Shown in pieces: positions 42,297 to 54,372 of a stretch of 64,000 nucleotides of DNA; within the stretch, counting starts at the first letter, position 1; every line of letters starts with the position of its first letter. Both the position numbers and the translations under genes were made by a program. Origin of the DNA: Eutypella sp. D-1 (Eukaryota > Ascomycota > Sordariomycetes > Xylariales > Diatrypaceae); NCBI GenBank assembly GCA_023313575.1, contig JAJTTP010000011.1, positions 1,302,001 to 1,366,000 of the forward strand, written 5' to 3'. Under the pieces are notes generated by a model. It saw nothing but the letters and a program-made list of their open reading frames with translations. It was not told the DNA's origin and searched no databases.

Positions 42297-42310
42297 TCGG
42301 TATATGCCGA
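42297..42310. promoter_or_regulatory. TCGG-N6-CCGA operator
   Basis: Exact TCGG-TATATG-CCGA. Known: the Aspergillus purine regulator UaY and yeast Ppr1 recognise TCGG-N6-CCGA/CGG-N6-CCG. It lies 142 bp before the regulator ATG and 319 bp before the 5-oxoprolinase ATG. The neighbouring regulator may use the same spacing. Confidence 0.6.
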
Positions 42311-42371
42311 TCTTAAAACCTATAGAAATGCGGGCTATAACCGCCGACCCCTGCCTGTTACAGCAGTATTA

Positions 42372-42385
42372 TCGGCTATGACCGG
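42372..42385. promoter_or_regulatory. Second CGG-N6-CCG site
   Basis: TCGG-CTATGA-CCGG, same half-site spacing as the first with one flanking mismatch, 75 bp away. A GATA word overlaps its left half-site. Confidence 0.5.
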
Positions 42386-42628
42386 TTGACAAGAATGGGG
42401 TATCGATTTCGACGAGGAATGTTGAGAGACCTCCTGACTCCACGTGCGTGATGCCTTCCGGCCTGATGGGCCGAGCAAGTTCCGCTATAAACGGCACTAG
42501 AAAATGGTATCGCATCAGCTCCCCAGTGCTTGCCCGTATCTCATAAATACGCCGGCCCGGCCGCTCTGGAAATACGTAGATCGGGAACTCTTAGACATGG
42601 CCGGATTAGTATAATCTAGATATCGACA

Positions 42629-45600
42629 ATGGCAGTGTCGCATGGAATTGAAAAGCCCAAGATTGACATCTTTATAGACGTATGGTGGCCCCTCCCGCAT
42701 TATTGCCCAACTAGACCCCTGCTTATAGTGTGAGTACAGCGTGGCGGTACCTTCACGGACTGCATAGGCATACCCCAGGGACCCGGCCGGGATGTCATCG
42801 TTGTCAAACTGCTCTCTGTGGATCCTTCCACCTACGAGGACGCCCCGACAGAAGGCATTCGTCGGATATTGGAAAGGTTCACAGGCCGGCCGCACCCCAG
42901 GGGTGCCAAGCTGAATTCCGGATGCATTGGCGTTATCCGCATGGGCACGTAAGTGGTCGGCATTCGGCGAATGATCTTTTTAAACTGACCCTCCCCAAAT
43001 AGTACAGTTGCGACGAATGCGTTGTTGGAACGAAAGGGGGAACCCTCGGCACTCTTAATTACTAAGGGGTTTCGCGATGCGCTCGAGATCGGATATCAGG
43101 CGCGACCTAGGCTTTTTGACCTTGCCATCAAGAAGCCCGATGTGCTGTACTCTGAGGTTGTCGAAGTGGATGAGCGTGTCACTATCGAGGACTCCGATAA
43201 GGACCCGTTTCTGAGCAAGATCGATGTGTCCTCTGATCCAGCATTAAGAGTTGGAAAAAGTGGTGACATTATCCGTGTTCTTGAACCCCTTGATGTCGAG
43301 GGCACCAGAAGGTCGTTAGAAGATCTCCTAGCCAGAGGGTACAGGAGCATATGCATCTGCTTGGCCCACAGCTACAGTTTCCCCGACCATGAGAATACGA
43401 TCAGAGATCTCGCAGTCCAGGTGGGATTTACCAGTATATCTACCTCGTCGAACCTCATTCCCATGATCAAGCTGATATCGCGTGGAATGAGCGCAACCGC
43501 AGACGCTTACTTGACCCCTGAGATCAAGCGATACGTGTCAAATTTTAAACAAGGGTTCGACGGTGATCTGAAAGGTACCCGCTGTCAGTTCATGCAGAGT
43601 GACGGTGGCCTAGTCGATGTGGAGAAGTTCTCTGGTCTGCGAGCCATCCTGTCCGGTCCCGCTGGTGGCGTTGTCGGATACGCCAAGACAAGCTGGCATC
43701 CTGATGATGGGGTACCGGTCATCGGTTTCGATATGGGAGGGACGTCCACAGATGTCAGTCGGTATGGGGGCGACTTGGGGCATGTACTCGAGACCACCAC
43801 TGCCGGGGTCACTATCCAATCGCCTCAACTTGACATCAACACAGTAGCTTCCGGCGGGGGCAGTATACTGGGTTGGAAAAATGGCCTGTTCACCGTGGGG
43901 CCCGAAAGTGCCTCGGCGCATCCGGGTCCTGCGTGCTATCGCAAAGGGGGGCCGCTTACAGTAACAGATGCGAATCTATTCCTAGGACGACTTCTTCCAG
44001 AATATTTCCCTTCCATCTTTGGCGCCGAGGAGAACTTACCCCTCGATTACGACGTAACCAGGGAAAAGTTCTTAGAGATTACCACGGCTATAAACGCCGA
44101 AACGGCGGGGCAGAAGACAGTGGAAGAGGTCGCCCTAGGATTTCTAGCGGTTGCCAACGAGGCGATGTGTCGGCCAATCCGTGCACTCACTGAGGGTAAG
44201 GGATATCACACTTCCGCCCACCGGCTTGCGGTGTTCGGAGGGGCCGGAGGCCAGCACGCATGCCCGATCGCGAAACAACTCGGCATCTCGACCGTTCTGA
44301 TACATAAGTATTCTAGCATCCTGTCTGCGTACGGAATGGCACTCGCAAATCTCGTTGAGGATGTTCAGGAACCATGCTCCTTGGTATTAGGCCCCAGCTC
44401 AGCCGAGGAAATCGCTGCACGCTTCAGGACTCTGCAAGAGCTCGCGACCAAGGGGCTTTTACAACAAGGGGTCTCTTCAATCGATTTCATTGAAGTGCAG
44501 CGCTTTCTTAATCTACGCTACGAGGGCACGGACACGCAGATGATGATTGCACTACCTGACGACGGGGACTTCAAGGGCGCTTTTGAACAAGCTCACCTAC
44601 AAGAGTTCACGTTTCTACTGCCCTTACGGAATATTGTGGTGGACGACATCCGTGCCAGGGCTGTAGCTAGGGAGTTTGAGCGCTCGGCACATAATGTCTA
44701 CGATGAACTTAGGGAAACCAAGAGCAACTGGAATCCTCCTCATGGCCAGGTTACTAAGACATACTTCAATGGTGTGGGATGGGCAGATACACCCATATAC
44801 CTACTACAGGATCTTCGCACAGGTGATCATATACAGGGTCCAGGCATTATCATCGACGATACTCAAACCATCGTTGTGACACCATCATCTACGGCCAAGG
44901 TCTTACAAGAACACGTGGTAATCGAGGTTGGCAACGAAACATCTACCAGCGTATCACAACCCATCATGCCCGGAGATCCGGATCCAATTCAATTATCAAT
45001 CTTCGGTCACAGTGAGGATCCCTTGACCGAGAAAGTTGGCACTTCAGCCTGCTAAGAAATTCATAGGGTTTATGTCTATTGCGGAACAAATGGGGAGGAC
45101 ACTACAGAAGACAGCGGTCAGCATCAACATCAAAGAAAGGTATAAAGTTCCGACTTTTCATATGATGCCGCACTGACAATATACAGGCTTGATTTCTCTT
45201 GCGCTATCTTCGGACCCCGCGGCGATCTGGTTGCAAATGCCCCTCGTAAGAATGTATGCAGCTATCACTTTTGAAGAACAATACTAACTTCTTCAGATGT
45301 ACCTGTACATCTGGGGAGTATGGCCTACGCCATCAAATATCAACATGCGATCCACGGCAATACTTTAAAGCCTGGAGATGTCCTGGCCTCAAACCACCCT
45401 ATCGCAGGCGGCACGCACTTGCCGGATATCACTGTGATTACTCCCGTCTTCGACACAAAAACCAACGATCTCATATTTTACACTGCCTCACGTGGCCACC
45501 ATAGAGATATTGGAGGGTACGAGGGCATCTCTGGAAATGCAAATGCGACAGAGCTCTTCCAAGAAGGGGCGAGCATCGTCAGCTTCAAGCTTGTGTCTGA

Positions 45601-46907
45601 TGGTCACTTCGACGAAGAGGGGATCCGCAAGATACTTATTGATGAGCCAGGCCGATACCCCGATTGTGTGGGCACTTCGAGTTTGTATGACAACTTATCT
45701 GATCTCAGAGCCCAAGTAGCGGCGAACGCCAAGGGCTCGGCTCTCATCCAGGGGCTATTTGAGGAGTACGGCCGAGAAGTAGTGCAGGTAAAGGCCCTCT
45801 AGAGTGGTCGTGATTTCCATCTCCGAAATAACTAACCCATATTTAGTTCTACATGGACCGAATTCAAGAAAACGCCGAAATAGCAGTACGGAAGTTCTTG
45901 AAGCGAACGTCAGAAAGAATCATGGGACGCCCTTTGAAAGCTATCGACACTCTCGACAACGGAACTCGGATCCAGCTCGAAATCAGGATCAACCCGGACG
46001 GCAGCGCCACGTTCGATTTCACGGGGACTGGAAGGGAGGTACTCGGGAATAATAATGCGCCCAAGAGCATATGCTTATCAGCGATCATCTACTGTCTGCG
46101 GTGTCTCATCAACGAAGAGATACCTCTTAACCAGGGCTGTCTGTCCTCGATCACGGTGATCAATCCTCAGGGTAGCATTCTGAACCCTAGCGATCAAGCG
46201 GCGGTCTATGCAGGAAACACGCAAACGAGCCAGCGGGTGGTGGACGTTGTTCTGAAGGCTTTTGAAGTGAGTTAGACGGATGTGTCACCGAAGACAATGA
46301 GCTGAACTCGAAACTAGGCTTGTGCTGCCAGCCAGGGCTGCATGAACAGTGTTGGCTTCTTTGGCGGGCGGGACAGGAAACACGGCGCCGGTTACAAGTT
46401 CGCATACGGCGAGACGATATGTGGAGGGTCCGGTGCCGGTCCCGGCTGGAACGGTGTCAGGTAAGACCTGTATCGAATAGTCCTGGTCAATTTTCGTGCT
46501 AATCCGCCTGCTTACCCAGTGCTGTACATTGCCACATGACCAACACCCGTATCTCCGACGTCGAGATCATGGAAAAGCGGTACCCGATCATATTAAGAGA
46601 GTTCTCGCTCCGCCACGGTTCTGGAGGCCGGGGAGAGTTCCACGGAGGTGAGGGCGTCGTACGCATAATCGAGTGCAGGGAGCCCCTGACCTTCTCTTTG
46701 ATCTCGGAAAGGCGCGTTAGCCAGCCGTACGGGATGAAAGGCGGGGAGGATGGGGCGCCCGGGGAAAACTTCATCGTGAAGCATACGGCCGATGGAGGCA
46801 TGAGAACCGTCAGCTTAGGACCGCGAGGGATAGTCAAACTTCAGTCTGGGGAGCGATTCATCGTAAAGACTCCTGGTGGAGGTGGGTGGGGGAGACCTCG
46901 GGACTAA
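42629..46907 (+). CDS. OXP1: 5-oxoprolinase (ATP-hydrolysing)
   Basis: Nine exons: 42629-42679, 42740-42948, 43003-45011, 45067-45139, 45187-45245, 45297-45787, 45847-46266, 46318-46460 and 46520-46907; introns of 47-60 nt; 1280 residues, the normal eukaryotic length. The N-terminus [17 protein letters not shown] joins [10 protein letters not shown], then [34 protein letters not shown] and [11 protein letters not shown] (hydantoinase A, the ATPase-like half). The hydantoinase B half has [55 protein letters not shown] and the C-terminal [12 protein letters not shown]. Known: the cytosolic enzyme opens 5-oxo-L-proline to glutamate using ATP, within the glutathione cycle or for use as a nitrogen source; relatives act on hydantoins. 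The adjacent transporter and divergent regulator suggest a catabolic rather than housekeeping copy. Cryptic ORF ends inside introns make unspliced reading look fragmented. Confidence 0.93.
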
Positions 46908-47788
46908 AGCTTCGCACAACTCGAGCTCTTGATCGACTCCCGAATAGCCTCTCTACTTAGGTAGATAGATTGCAGCGTTAGTACATTGATAGACGATACC
47001 CCGGCGGCCTTATGGTTCAACTGGAAGCAGGTCAAGTCACCTGGAGCCACACCCTGCAAAACGATTAAAGTCTCGTCGGAAGCCACTAGCCGATGTCATC
47101 TCGCTGTCTGTTTTGCGAAATTACCCTTTGGATTGGCTCTGGGCAATGGCTTGTCATGGTAGACTTGCCGTAGCCCTTGGATTTTTTGGTGACAACGATG
47201 GTCTGGGGTCTCACGACTGGTTATTAGGTAGCAAAGATTGGCGGTAACCTCCCAAAGCCCTGGGTATGTGCGTCTGCCATCCGAACGTCACGTCGATCTT
47301 GAACTACTAGAGTGAGGCTAGGACTTAGCCGAACCCCCACATCACAGAAGAGGTAACCCCAGTGAGCATAGCAAATGGGGCGGGCATATGGGGGCTGGGG
47401 GATAGCTATTGCGGGAGCGGGAGCGGGAACTGTAGGCGGGGCGTAATTCGGCTCCCGCGCAAAACTAGACATGGGGGGTATACGCAAACAGGGGGCATAT
47501 ATATGTGAATGACATGGGGACAAATTATATACATAGGAGTTTGGAAGTCTTGTCCCGACAGCCAGCAATAAAGCTTACCCTTGCCAATAGAATGAGCTAT
47601 TACACAATAGAGAATAATGATGAGTGAGAGGTAGAAGATAAAGAGGTCTAGTTGGATTACGAACGTAAACATGCGGATACTATTTATCTCCGTCACTGGC
47701 TACTTGATTGTCAGTAATTGTGCCCAGTAGATTATTGAAAAGTCAGGTGGTTCACTTAGTCGGCCGAGTTTCCATTATAAGTGATATC
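46908..47788. other. Intergenic, MFS promoter
   Basis: 881 bp between the 5-oxoprolinase and the transporter on the same strand. No gene seen. A TCGGCCGA palindrome (47760-47767) lies just 21 bp before the transporter ATG; short minus-strand frames have no support. Confidence 0.5.
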
Positions 47789-49563
47789 ATGGATTACATC
47801 CGCGGAACTTTGGCATTAGGACGTAAGGAGGAAACGACGGTTGAAGTCGAAGGATCCACGTCGCCCGCTGCTGAGAATGTAACACTCGGCGCTAAAACCA
47901 GCGAAAGGTTCTATTTTTGGACACGACCAGGCACGTCGAAGGAAGAGAAGAAGCTCGTCCGTAAGCTCGACCTCGCTATACTGACGTTTTGCTGCCTCAC
48001 TTTCTTCGCAAAGGACCTCGACCGTAATAATATCAACAATGCCTTCGTCTCCGGGATGAAAGAGGATATGGGGCTCTGGGGCAATGAGCTCAATTGGATG
48101 ATCACCTGGTTCCAAATTGGGTATATCGTCGGCCAAATCCCGTCTCAGATTCTGCTGACCAAAGTCTCGCCACGATGGTACCTCCCGACAGCCGAGCTTC
48201 TCTGGAGCGTATTCGTGCTGTTTCTGTATAAATGTCAAAGCCCGAAGCAGATATATGCTTTGCGATTTTTCAGTGAGCTCACGAACAATTCGACACTCCT
48301 AGACTGATCTCTCCAATTCACTACCGGCACGAGCACTCACTGACTTATGACTGTGTACAATAGTTGGTTTCATCGAGGCGGCTAGCTGGCCTGGTCTTCA
48401 TTTCATGATCGGAACATGGTACCGCAATCATGAAATCAACAAGAGAAGCGGGATATTTACCGCCGCGGGCATTGCGGCGACCATGTTCTCGGGCTATATC
48501 CAGGCGGGTATCTATCAGACGATGGACGGTCATCTAGGTCTCCGAGGCTGGCGCTGGCTCTTCATTATTGGTACGCACCAACCTTAAGTCTGCCGTTTAT
48601 AGAGTAGTCGTGAAGGCTAACGATTTGAGTTAAAGACTTCGTCATTACTTTGCCCATGGTATTTCTTGGATTGGCAATCATCCCTAACCCACTATACGGG
48701 AAGAAGAAGACCTGGTGGATGTCTGAAAAGGAACGAATCATGTGCCAAAAGCGGCTCGAGGCCGATAATCGTCAACCGCTGGGCCACTTCGATCGATCGC
48801 TGTTCAAGCGCGTCCTCGGGCGGTGGCATTTCTGGATCTTGTGCACCTGGTTTTCTCTCATGTATTTCACATACCAACAGCCGACCACGTCTACCATGGC
48901 ACTATGGCTGAAGGCGGAGGGCTACTCGGTGCCGGACGTCAACAACCTGCCCACCGTGTATTCAGCTATCTCCATCGTCTTCATGGTGATCTCGGGCGCC
49001 TACAACGACTGGAGGGATTCCCAGGTCGAGTCCATCGTGTTGATCTGCATGACCCAGATCGTCTCGGAATCCATGTTGGTCGCCTGGGACCTGGGAAAGC
49101 CGGCCCATTTCTTCGCGTTCTACATCGCCGGGACGATCCAGTCGCTGTTCCCCATTATTGTCAGCTGGACACACAAAGTATGCTCCGCCGACGCCGAGGA
49201 GCGCGCTATCGTGATTGGGGCCCTGAACGCTATCGGTTTGGCCAACGGCACGTGGTGGAACCAGGTAAGACATCATGGGCTCAGTCCGTATGTGCTATGA
49301 ACGCTTTGTTAACTTCAAACCCCCACCAGGTCTTCGTTCCGACCGTGGAGGCCCCGCGATTCTATCGTGGCTACCGCGCAGGCCTAGCCGCCTCCCTGGC
49401 TTTGTCCGCTTGGCTACCCGTCGTCATGTGGTTCACGAGGAGACAGGAGAGACACGAAAAGACACGAAACCCACAACAGGCAGGGTGTGAGGCAGAGACG
49501 ACAGTCATCAATGCGAGCAGAGCCTCACCCGAGAGAGGGGACCAGGACGAAAAGGCAGCCTAA
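47789..49563 (+). CDS. MFS transporter, anion:cation symporter (ACS) type
   Basis: Four exons: 47789-48272, 48364-48570, 48636-49264 and 49330-49563; introns of 91, 65 and 65 nt; 517 residues. After a cytosolic N-terminus come LVRKLDLAIL and FFAKDLDRNNINNAFVSGM, the typical first loop of the Dal5/Tna1/Liz1 (ACS) subfamily, then WFQIGYIVGQIPSQIL. Splicing restores RFFIGFIEAASWPGLHFMIG and WLFIIDFVITLP. The C-terminal half ends VEAPRFYRGYRAGLAASLAL and a charged tail, about 12 membrane segments in all. Known: ACS members import anionic organic molecules such as allantoate, nicotinate, pantothenate or biotin. Next to a 5-oxoprolinase, a carboxylated lactam such as 5-oxoproline is a reasonable substrate (inference). 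The start at 47789 is the first ATG giving the expected N-terminus; the frame is open upstream without ATG support. Confidence 0.9.
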
Positions 49564-49983
49564 TAACGCAAGGTCATATAGGTGTGTTGATTGTAAGCAC
49601 GGGATATCGATGAACTTGAAGGGATTCCTCGGCGAATCTCGCTGACTATCATGGGACGATACCATAAATCGGATAGATGGGGCAGGAAAATAGGTCATAC
49701 TCTGCGCGAACTAGTATATTGCATGGCTACTTTCGAACATGTAACGCTCACCTCTTCCATTGTCGTGGGTGGCACGATGACTTGGATATTAATATGTCTA
49801 GTTGGCGCCTCACATTAAATTTTAAATTCAGTAGGTACAAGGTACATAGTTTAACTTTGCCATGACGAGGCTCTTGGAGATTGTGGTTTGGCCACCAAAC
49901 AGACACGCACTGCCCGCTACCAAGGGCCATTTATCGACTCAATCTAGCATTTGACGTACATATCCTCATCATGTTCCTTCACA
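49564..49983. other. Intergenic between convergent genes
   Basis: 420 bp of 3' flanks; nothing recognised. Confidence 0.5.
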
Positions 49984-51084
49984 TCACCATATTATCCGCT
50001 TCTCGCGATGTTGAACGTCTTGGGTTTCAGCATGCGACTGTCCCGATCTGCTTCCGTATCCCTCGTCGGTGTGGGCGTGCCCAAGCTCGTTTCCTACAGC
50101 ACCGATCGGAAACCGGCACCTGTTCCTATACTGATAGGTAAAGACGGATGCCGCCATAGCTGGTGCCGGCTCTTCTCGGCAAGAGGACGACCTGAGGGTA
50201 CACACTCCGTCAGACTGTGCCTCAGGGGTGCGATCATGCCCGTCTTTCAGGAGCCCCCACTTGTGGTATATACGGCAATTGAGGCTTGTAAGTTCCTCAC
50301 GCGTGATCGCGTCCGGTTTGGTGGGCATAAACTCGATCTGGCGGCAGATCTCCTGGACGTTCCAGAAATCCTCTCTCATGTGGCAGCGCTGCTTCTGGTC
50401 CCCATGCCGAATACGCTCAATTATCATGCTATTGACCATACGGGTGGTATCCTCCCACGAATAGTGTGGAGCGAGTTTTAGTAAGAGCTTCAGAAATGAG
50501 ACCGTGTGGATGCTGTCGTTGACAAACACAGCGGCCCGAGGATCCGCATCTTCCGACCAGTGAACCAAAATCTCGTCCCGCAGACTCTGCAGCGGGTTGT
50601 CATTTTTACTTGGGGAAGGTGGAGGATCTGGGCGGGTGGCCAATATTACCGGTCGTTCATCATGAAAGACGGGGTAAGTCGGCACAGAAGAGGTGCAGGA
50701 GATGGATCGTTGCGAATGCGTCGGCAGAAAGCGGTTGATTGACGCGATCCGGCGCGCTCGAAGGTCATTATAATAGCCTGCCATCTTCTCCATGTGACTG
50801 TCCTGTATATTGCGGAGAGCGAGACGTTCCTGGCTGAAAACAACCGTGTGGAACATGCTCCTTCCGAACGCTGCGGCGAAACACATGTCGAAGAGGTCTT
50901 GCTCGCGATCGACCAAGACTTTCGTCGCAGCCTCGTACTCTTTCCATCGACGCTTCAGTTCGTCATCGCATCCATTGCACAGTCCTTGAAATGTTTCCGG
51001 CTCGGCGTTGCACCATCTGCATGGGCTCTCTCGCCGCTGTGTGAGGAATGACTGCTTCGGAAAGGGCATCCTCGGCTTCAGCAC
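49984..51084 (-). CDS. Orphan protein with zinc-knuckle-like motif
   Basis: 366-residue minus-strand frame. The N-terminus carries C22-x2-C25-x10-C36-x2-C39 (CRWC and CNGC), a zinc-ribbon or knuckle pattern, followed by a helical, charged region (DELKRRWKEYEAATKVL). A middle segment contains SLRDEILVHWSEDADPRAAVFVNDSIHTVSFLKLLLKL. The last 70 or so residues are compositionally unlike the rest (many His, Gly, Ser and Arg), so the true C-terminus may come earlier through an unrecognised splice. I do not recognise the family. It converges with the transporter and is not obviously part of the cluster. Presence of a real gene is supported by length and by the conserved-looking cysteine quartet; function unknown. 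Confidence 0.55.
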   Translation of the reverse strand: MLKPRMPFPKQSFLTQRRESPCRWCNAEPETFQGLCNGCDDELKRRWKEYEAATKVLVDREQDLFDMCFAAAFGRSMFHTVVFSQERLALRNIQDSHMEKMAGYYNDLRARRIASINRFLPTHSQRSISCTSSVPTYPVFHDERPVILATRPDPPPSPSKNDNPLQSLRDEILVHWSEDADPRAAVFVNDSIHTVSFLKLLLKLAPHYSWEDTTRMVNSMIIERIRHGDQKQRCHMREDFWNVQEICRQIEFMPTKPDAITREELTSLNCRIYHKWGLLKDGHDRTPEAQSDGVCTLRSSSCREEPAPAMAASVFTYQYRNRCRFPIGAVGNELGHAHTDEGYGSRSGQSHAETQDVQHREKRIIW

Positions 51085-51645
51085 AATTCTCAGTTGGTTG
51101 AGGCTGCTAATGTGGATTGGTCTCTAACGTATTTTGGCAGTGGTGGATATAATTTCTTCCTGTGTTATAGCCTTGATTGTATGACGCGGTGAGAGCGACT
51201 GGTGTTGTTTTAACGCGTCGCGAACCCTTTACGGCGATTCTTTGTGTATACTTCTGTAGGGAACCCCTGTTTCAATTGATGATTAGCACTATCAACTTTG
51301 CAGAACCAAAATCATCACGTGATGAGGTCACTGCGCCCGTCGTCGCTTCCCGGCGATACTCAATAAAACTCAGAGAACGTAGACGCGGAAGGGGCGGTCC
51401 AGAAGGCTAACATGTTGAAGTACTAAGGTGTGGGAACCCCGATGATTTCTGGAGCCTGAACTTCATAGCACAACATCCCGATGAACACTCTTCATAGGTC
51501 ACTTTTTAAGCCACACATGAATAAGGACAGTTCTCCTCACGAGCGAAACTATTATAAAAGCATATTTCTATCGGGGTGTATATATTATTAATGTTCCCCA
51601 AGAACTTTCAAATTCGGTATGGAATAGTACCAACCCCCTCCCCCT

Positions 51646-51664
51646 CCCCCCCCCCCCCCCCCCC
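51646..51664 (+). repeat. Poly-C tract, 19 nt
   Basis: Nineteen uninterrupted C residues, preceded by shorter C runs separated by single T residues. Confidence 0.9.
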
Positions 51665-54362
51665 GTAGTATGGCTAGATAGCTAGCATCGTCCCATCATA
51701 CCACAGCTATGATGATATAATAATAGTGTAGGTAGGAATAGTTCGAAGTAATTGCCTCTAGGGTTTATGCAGACATCATGGGTTGATAAGTCTGATGTTC
51801 CAACGAAGTAACCGGCAGATGAAGCTAGGGGATTCTGGTGATAGTCTATAACCCAATTCATCTATAAGAGGTGAAGCCTCATATGAGATCTAGTACTATG
51901 CTACGTCTGAAGTATTAAAAGGAAATATCTTTCAAATAGTAAGCGTACTTTGGATTCATCACACTTTCGAACCCAGCTAATATGACGTATCACTGTGTCT
52001 TTACACCGGCTTCTGACTCAAAGTATATTTCTGGCGATGACCATAGAATACACATTATACAAGACATTTTATTACATAGTGACATGCTTATTTGTGTTTA
52101 TCTGAGTTTCCAGTATGGATTAAGCCCTGGAGTAATATTATTTCCTAGAATTGTCTATATGGAAAGGCTGTGTGATTGTCTTATGACTGAATATCATCTT
52201 CGGGGGGAAACTCTACATGATCGGAGACCAGTCTTTACTAGACTTTCATTCTAACACTTCTATCGTGTGAAGAAAAACCAGACCCCTAGGCTCCCAGCAG
52301 CTTTGATAGCCCGTGCTGCAGTGGTCAGAAGCCCAGTTTCATCTCGCCTCGAGATGACACTGGTTGCAGAACGATGAGGTAACATGCTCAACTCTTAAAG
52401 AATATCTGGGCTTAAAGCACTAAGGGGTATAGTCTACTCACCCTTGGAATCGAGTATACCTATACACAAGGAGCCTTACTACTCTATATAAGTAGGGGTT
52501 CTGAGCCCTAGAATGCGACCTTCTTGCACCTTCGACGTATCCATCAGCATACCATTCCGGCCATCTTGAATCCCTGACATAAAGCTAGACCGACTACAGC
52601 ATCTAATATATATATTGTGTACCAAGTTCGCTGACCTCCAATTAGAGCTTGTAAATGCACCAAAAGGCATTGCTGTTTTGTTGCTCGCCATGTTTCGTCT
52701 CGAAAAGTTAAGCATGTGAAAAAACGTAAGGCTGTGAAGTCAGAAGTAACACTTATTATGGATAGTAGAGTACGCGAAGGAGATCAAGGGGTCCCGGGGG
52801 ACATCAAGACTTGATCTACCCTCTGTTAGTAGTTGCTATTGCAGCTGAAGTGATGAGTTGAAGACTTTCATAGGAGGCTTGATGATTTATGCACACTGGA
52901 CTGATATGTCGCATGTGGTTGATAAATAATGTAAGAAATCTATGAATGGAAACAAGCCATCTATATATCTGATCCCATGTTGCCACGCACATGTGCATAC
53001 AAGGATAATGTCTATTGCGGAGACAAATAGGCAAACTAGGTACGGGCTACAGGCCAATAAAGTGTGATATCCATATGCTTTTAGACGAGGTAACATGGTT
53101 CATGCATACCAGTATATGTCAACCCCCACTCAGCCAATTAGACACACATATTTATGTCTATAATAGATATTCTATCCACTTAGAGGTATGCAAGGTTCCT
53201 GTTGTAGCTACAACACTTCAGCTACACAGGTAACACTTGGTATGAGATCGATTCATGGGACATTTTGATTTATGACATATAGCTTCACAAATCTAGGTTG
53301 TCAATAATGGTAGGACTTGATTGAGACAAAAGGCTTGAATATACAAAAGGTATGTATGTATTTATGAACATTGGCTCTCTATGATGTAAATAAAAGTAGA
53401 TAAGCTGATAAGGTAAATTCGATTCGGTACCTGGATTTCGTTTGATTATCTACTTGGGTATTTTCCCTTAATGGAGCTAGTTACCCGGCTAGCTTAACCT
53501 TAGTTTAGTCTAGCTCAAGCATTGTCCAATGATATCGTAACGTCCAAAGCTCTAAAAGGTAGTTAAATTCACTGGCTCAGGGGATTTGGAGGAGCTGAGG
53601 AGCTAATGAAGTGAAGTATTGCAACCTAACCACCCCAACATACCTACGAGACTATCTTGGGGATATTTCCCTATTATATATGTATCCATGGATGATGCAC
53701 TTCCATATCTACGAAGTAATTAAGTAATACGTAGCATATATATCTGACCTAGAGAGGGAAATATCTTAACTACCATGCACACCATTTGCAGGGTACGTGA
53801 CATTGAGGTCTTGGATAAAACTACAAGTAGTTTTTACAGTTCCATTTAGCCCTAGGTATGCTGGTGTTAGTGGTGCTGCTATGCTGCTACGGTACCTAGC
53901 CATGTGGACAAGGGGTTCTCCCATCCCATCACAGATCATATGTACCTGTTGTTATAGCTGTGGGCTACCTGGACATTGGTCAATAAAGAGTTATTATCGC
54001 ACTTTGCACATGTCTGCATCTGATTTCTTAAGTCTAGGATTTACTTAGGTATATTGATAAAAGGTATATGATAGATGATAGGACCTCATCTCCATCTTCT
54101 CATTCCTTACCCAGGTACCTATCATCCACATTCCTTAAGTGACACAGGCCAGCCTTAATTACGCCTGCAAGTTACAGAGGTACATGTCTAATTGAACTAT
54201 CCAGACCTTCGGAACATCGTCAGTGCTACTTCCTACATAGGAGGTGGATGTATTGATGAACACCTGGGCAGGTGGAAGGAACGTTGAAGGCATGTATGGG
54301 TGTGTACCTGTTTACCTATTGTCTATACATAATACCTACCTCATACCGACCTACCGTACATG

Positions 54363-54372
54363 TACCTAGGTA
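54363..54372. repeat. TACCTAGGTA palindrome
   Basis: Perfect 10 bp palindrome followed directly by another GGTA unit. The same decamer occurs at 13513-13522 inside the first arrestin intron; it is the core of the word family enriched in the gene-poor regions. Confidence 0.8.

Larger units (their letters stand above)
42156..42628. promoter_or_regulatory. Divergent promoter, regulator/5-oxoprolinase
   Basis: 473 bp shared by the Zn2Cys6 regulator and the 5-oxoprolinase. It contains two CGG-N6-CCG inverted repeats, one CCG-N3-CGG everted pair (42235-42243) and three HGATAR GATA-factor words (42158-42163, 42213-42218, and 42369-42374 in reverse). Seen: the motifs. Inferred: pathway-specific induction together with nitrogen-metabolite control. 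Confidence 0.6.

Noticed and set aside
45012..46519. 5-oxoprolinase split into several genes or a frameshifted pseudogene
   Set aside because: Eight short introns with consistent phases restore a single 1280-residue protein.
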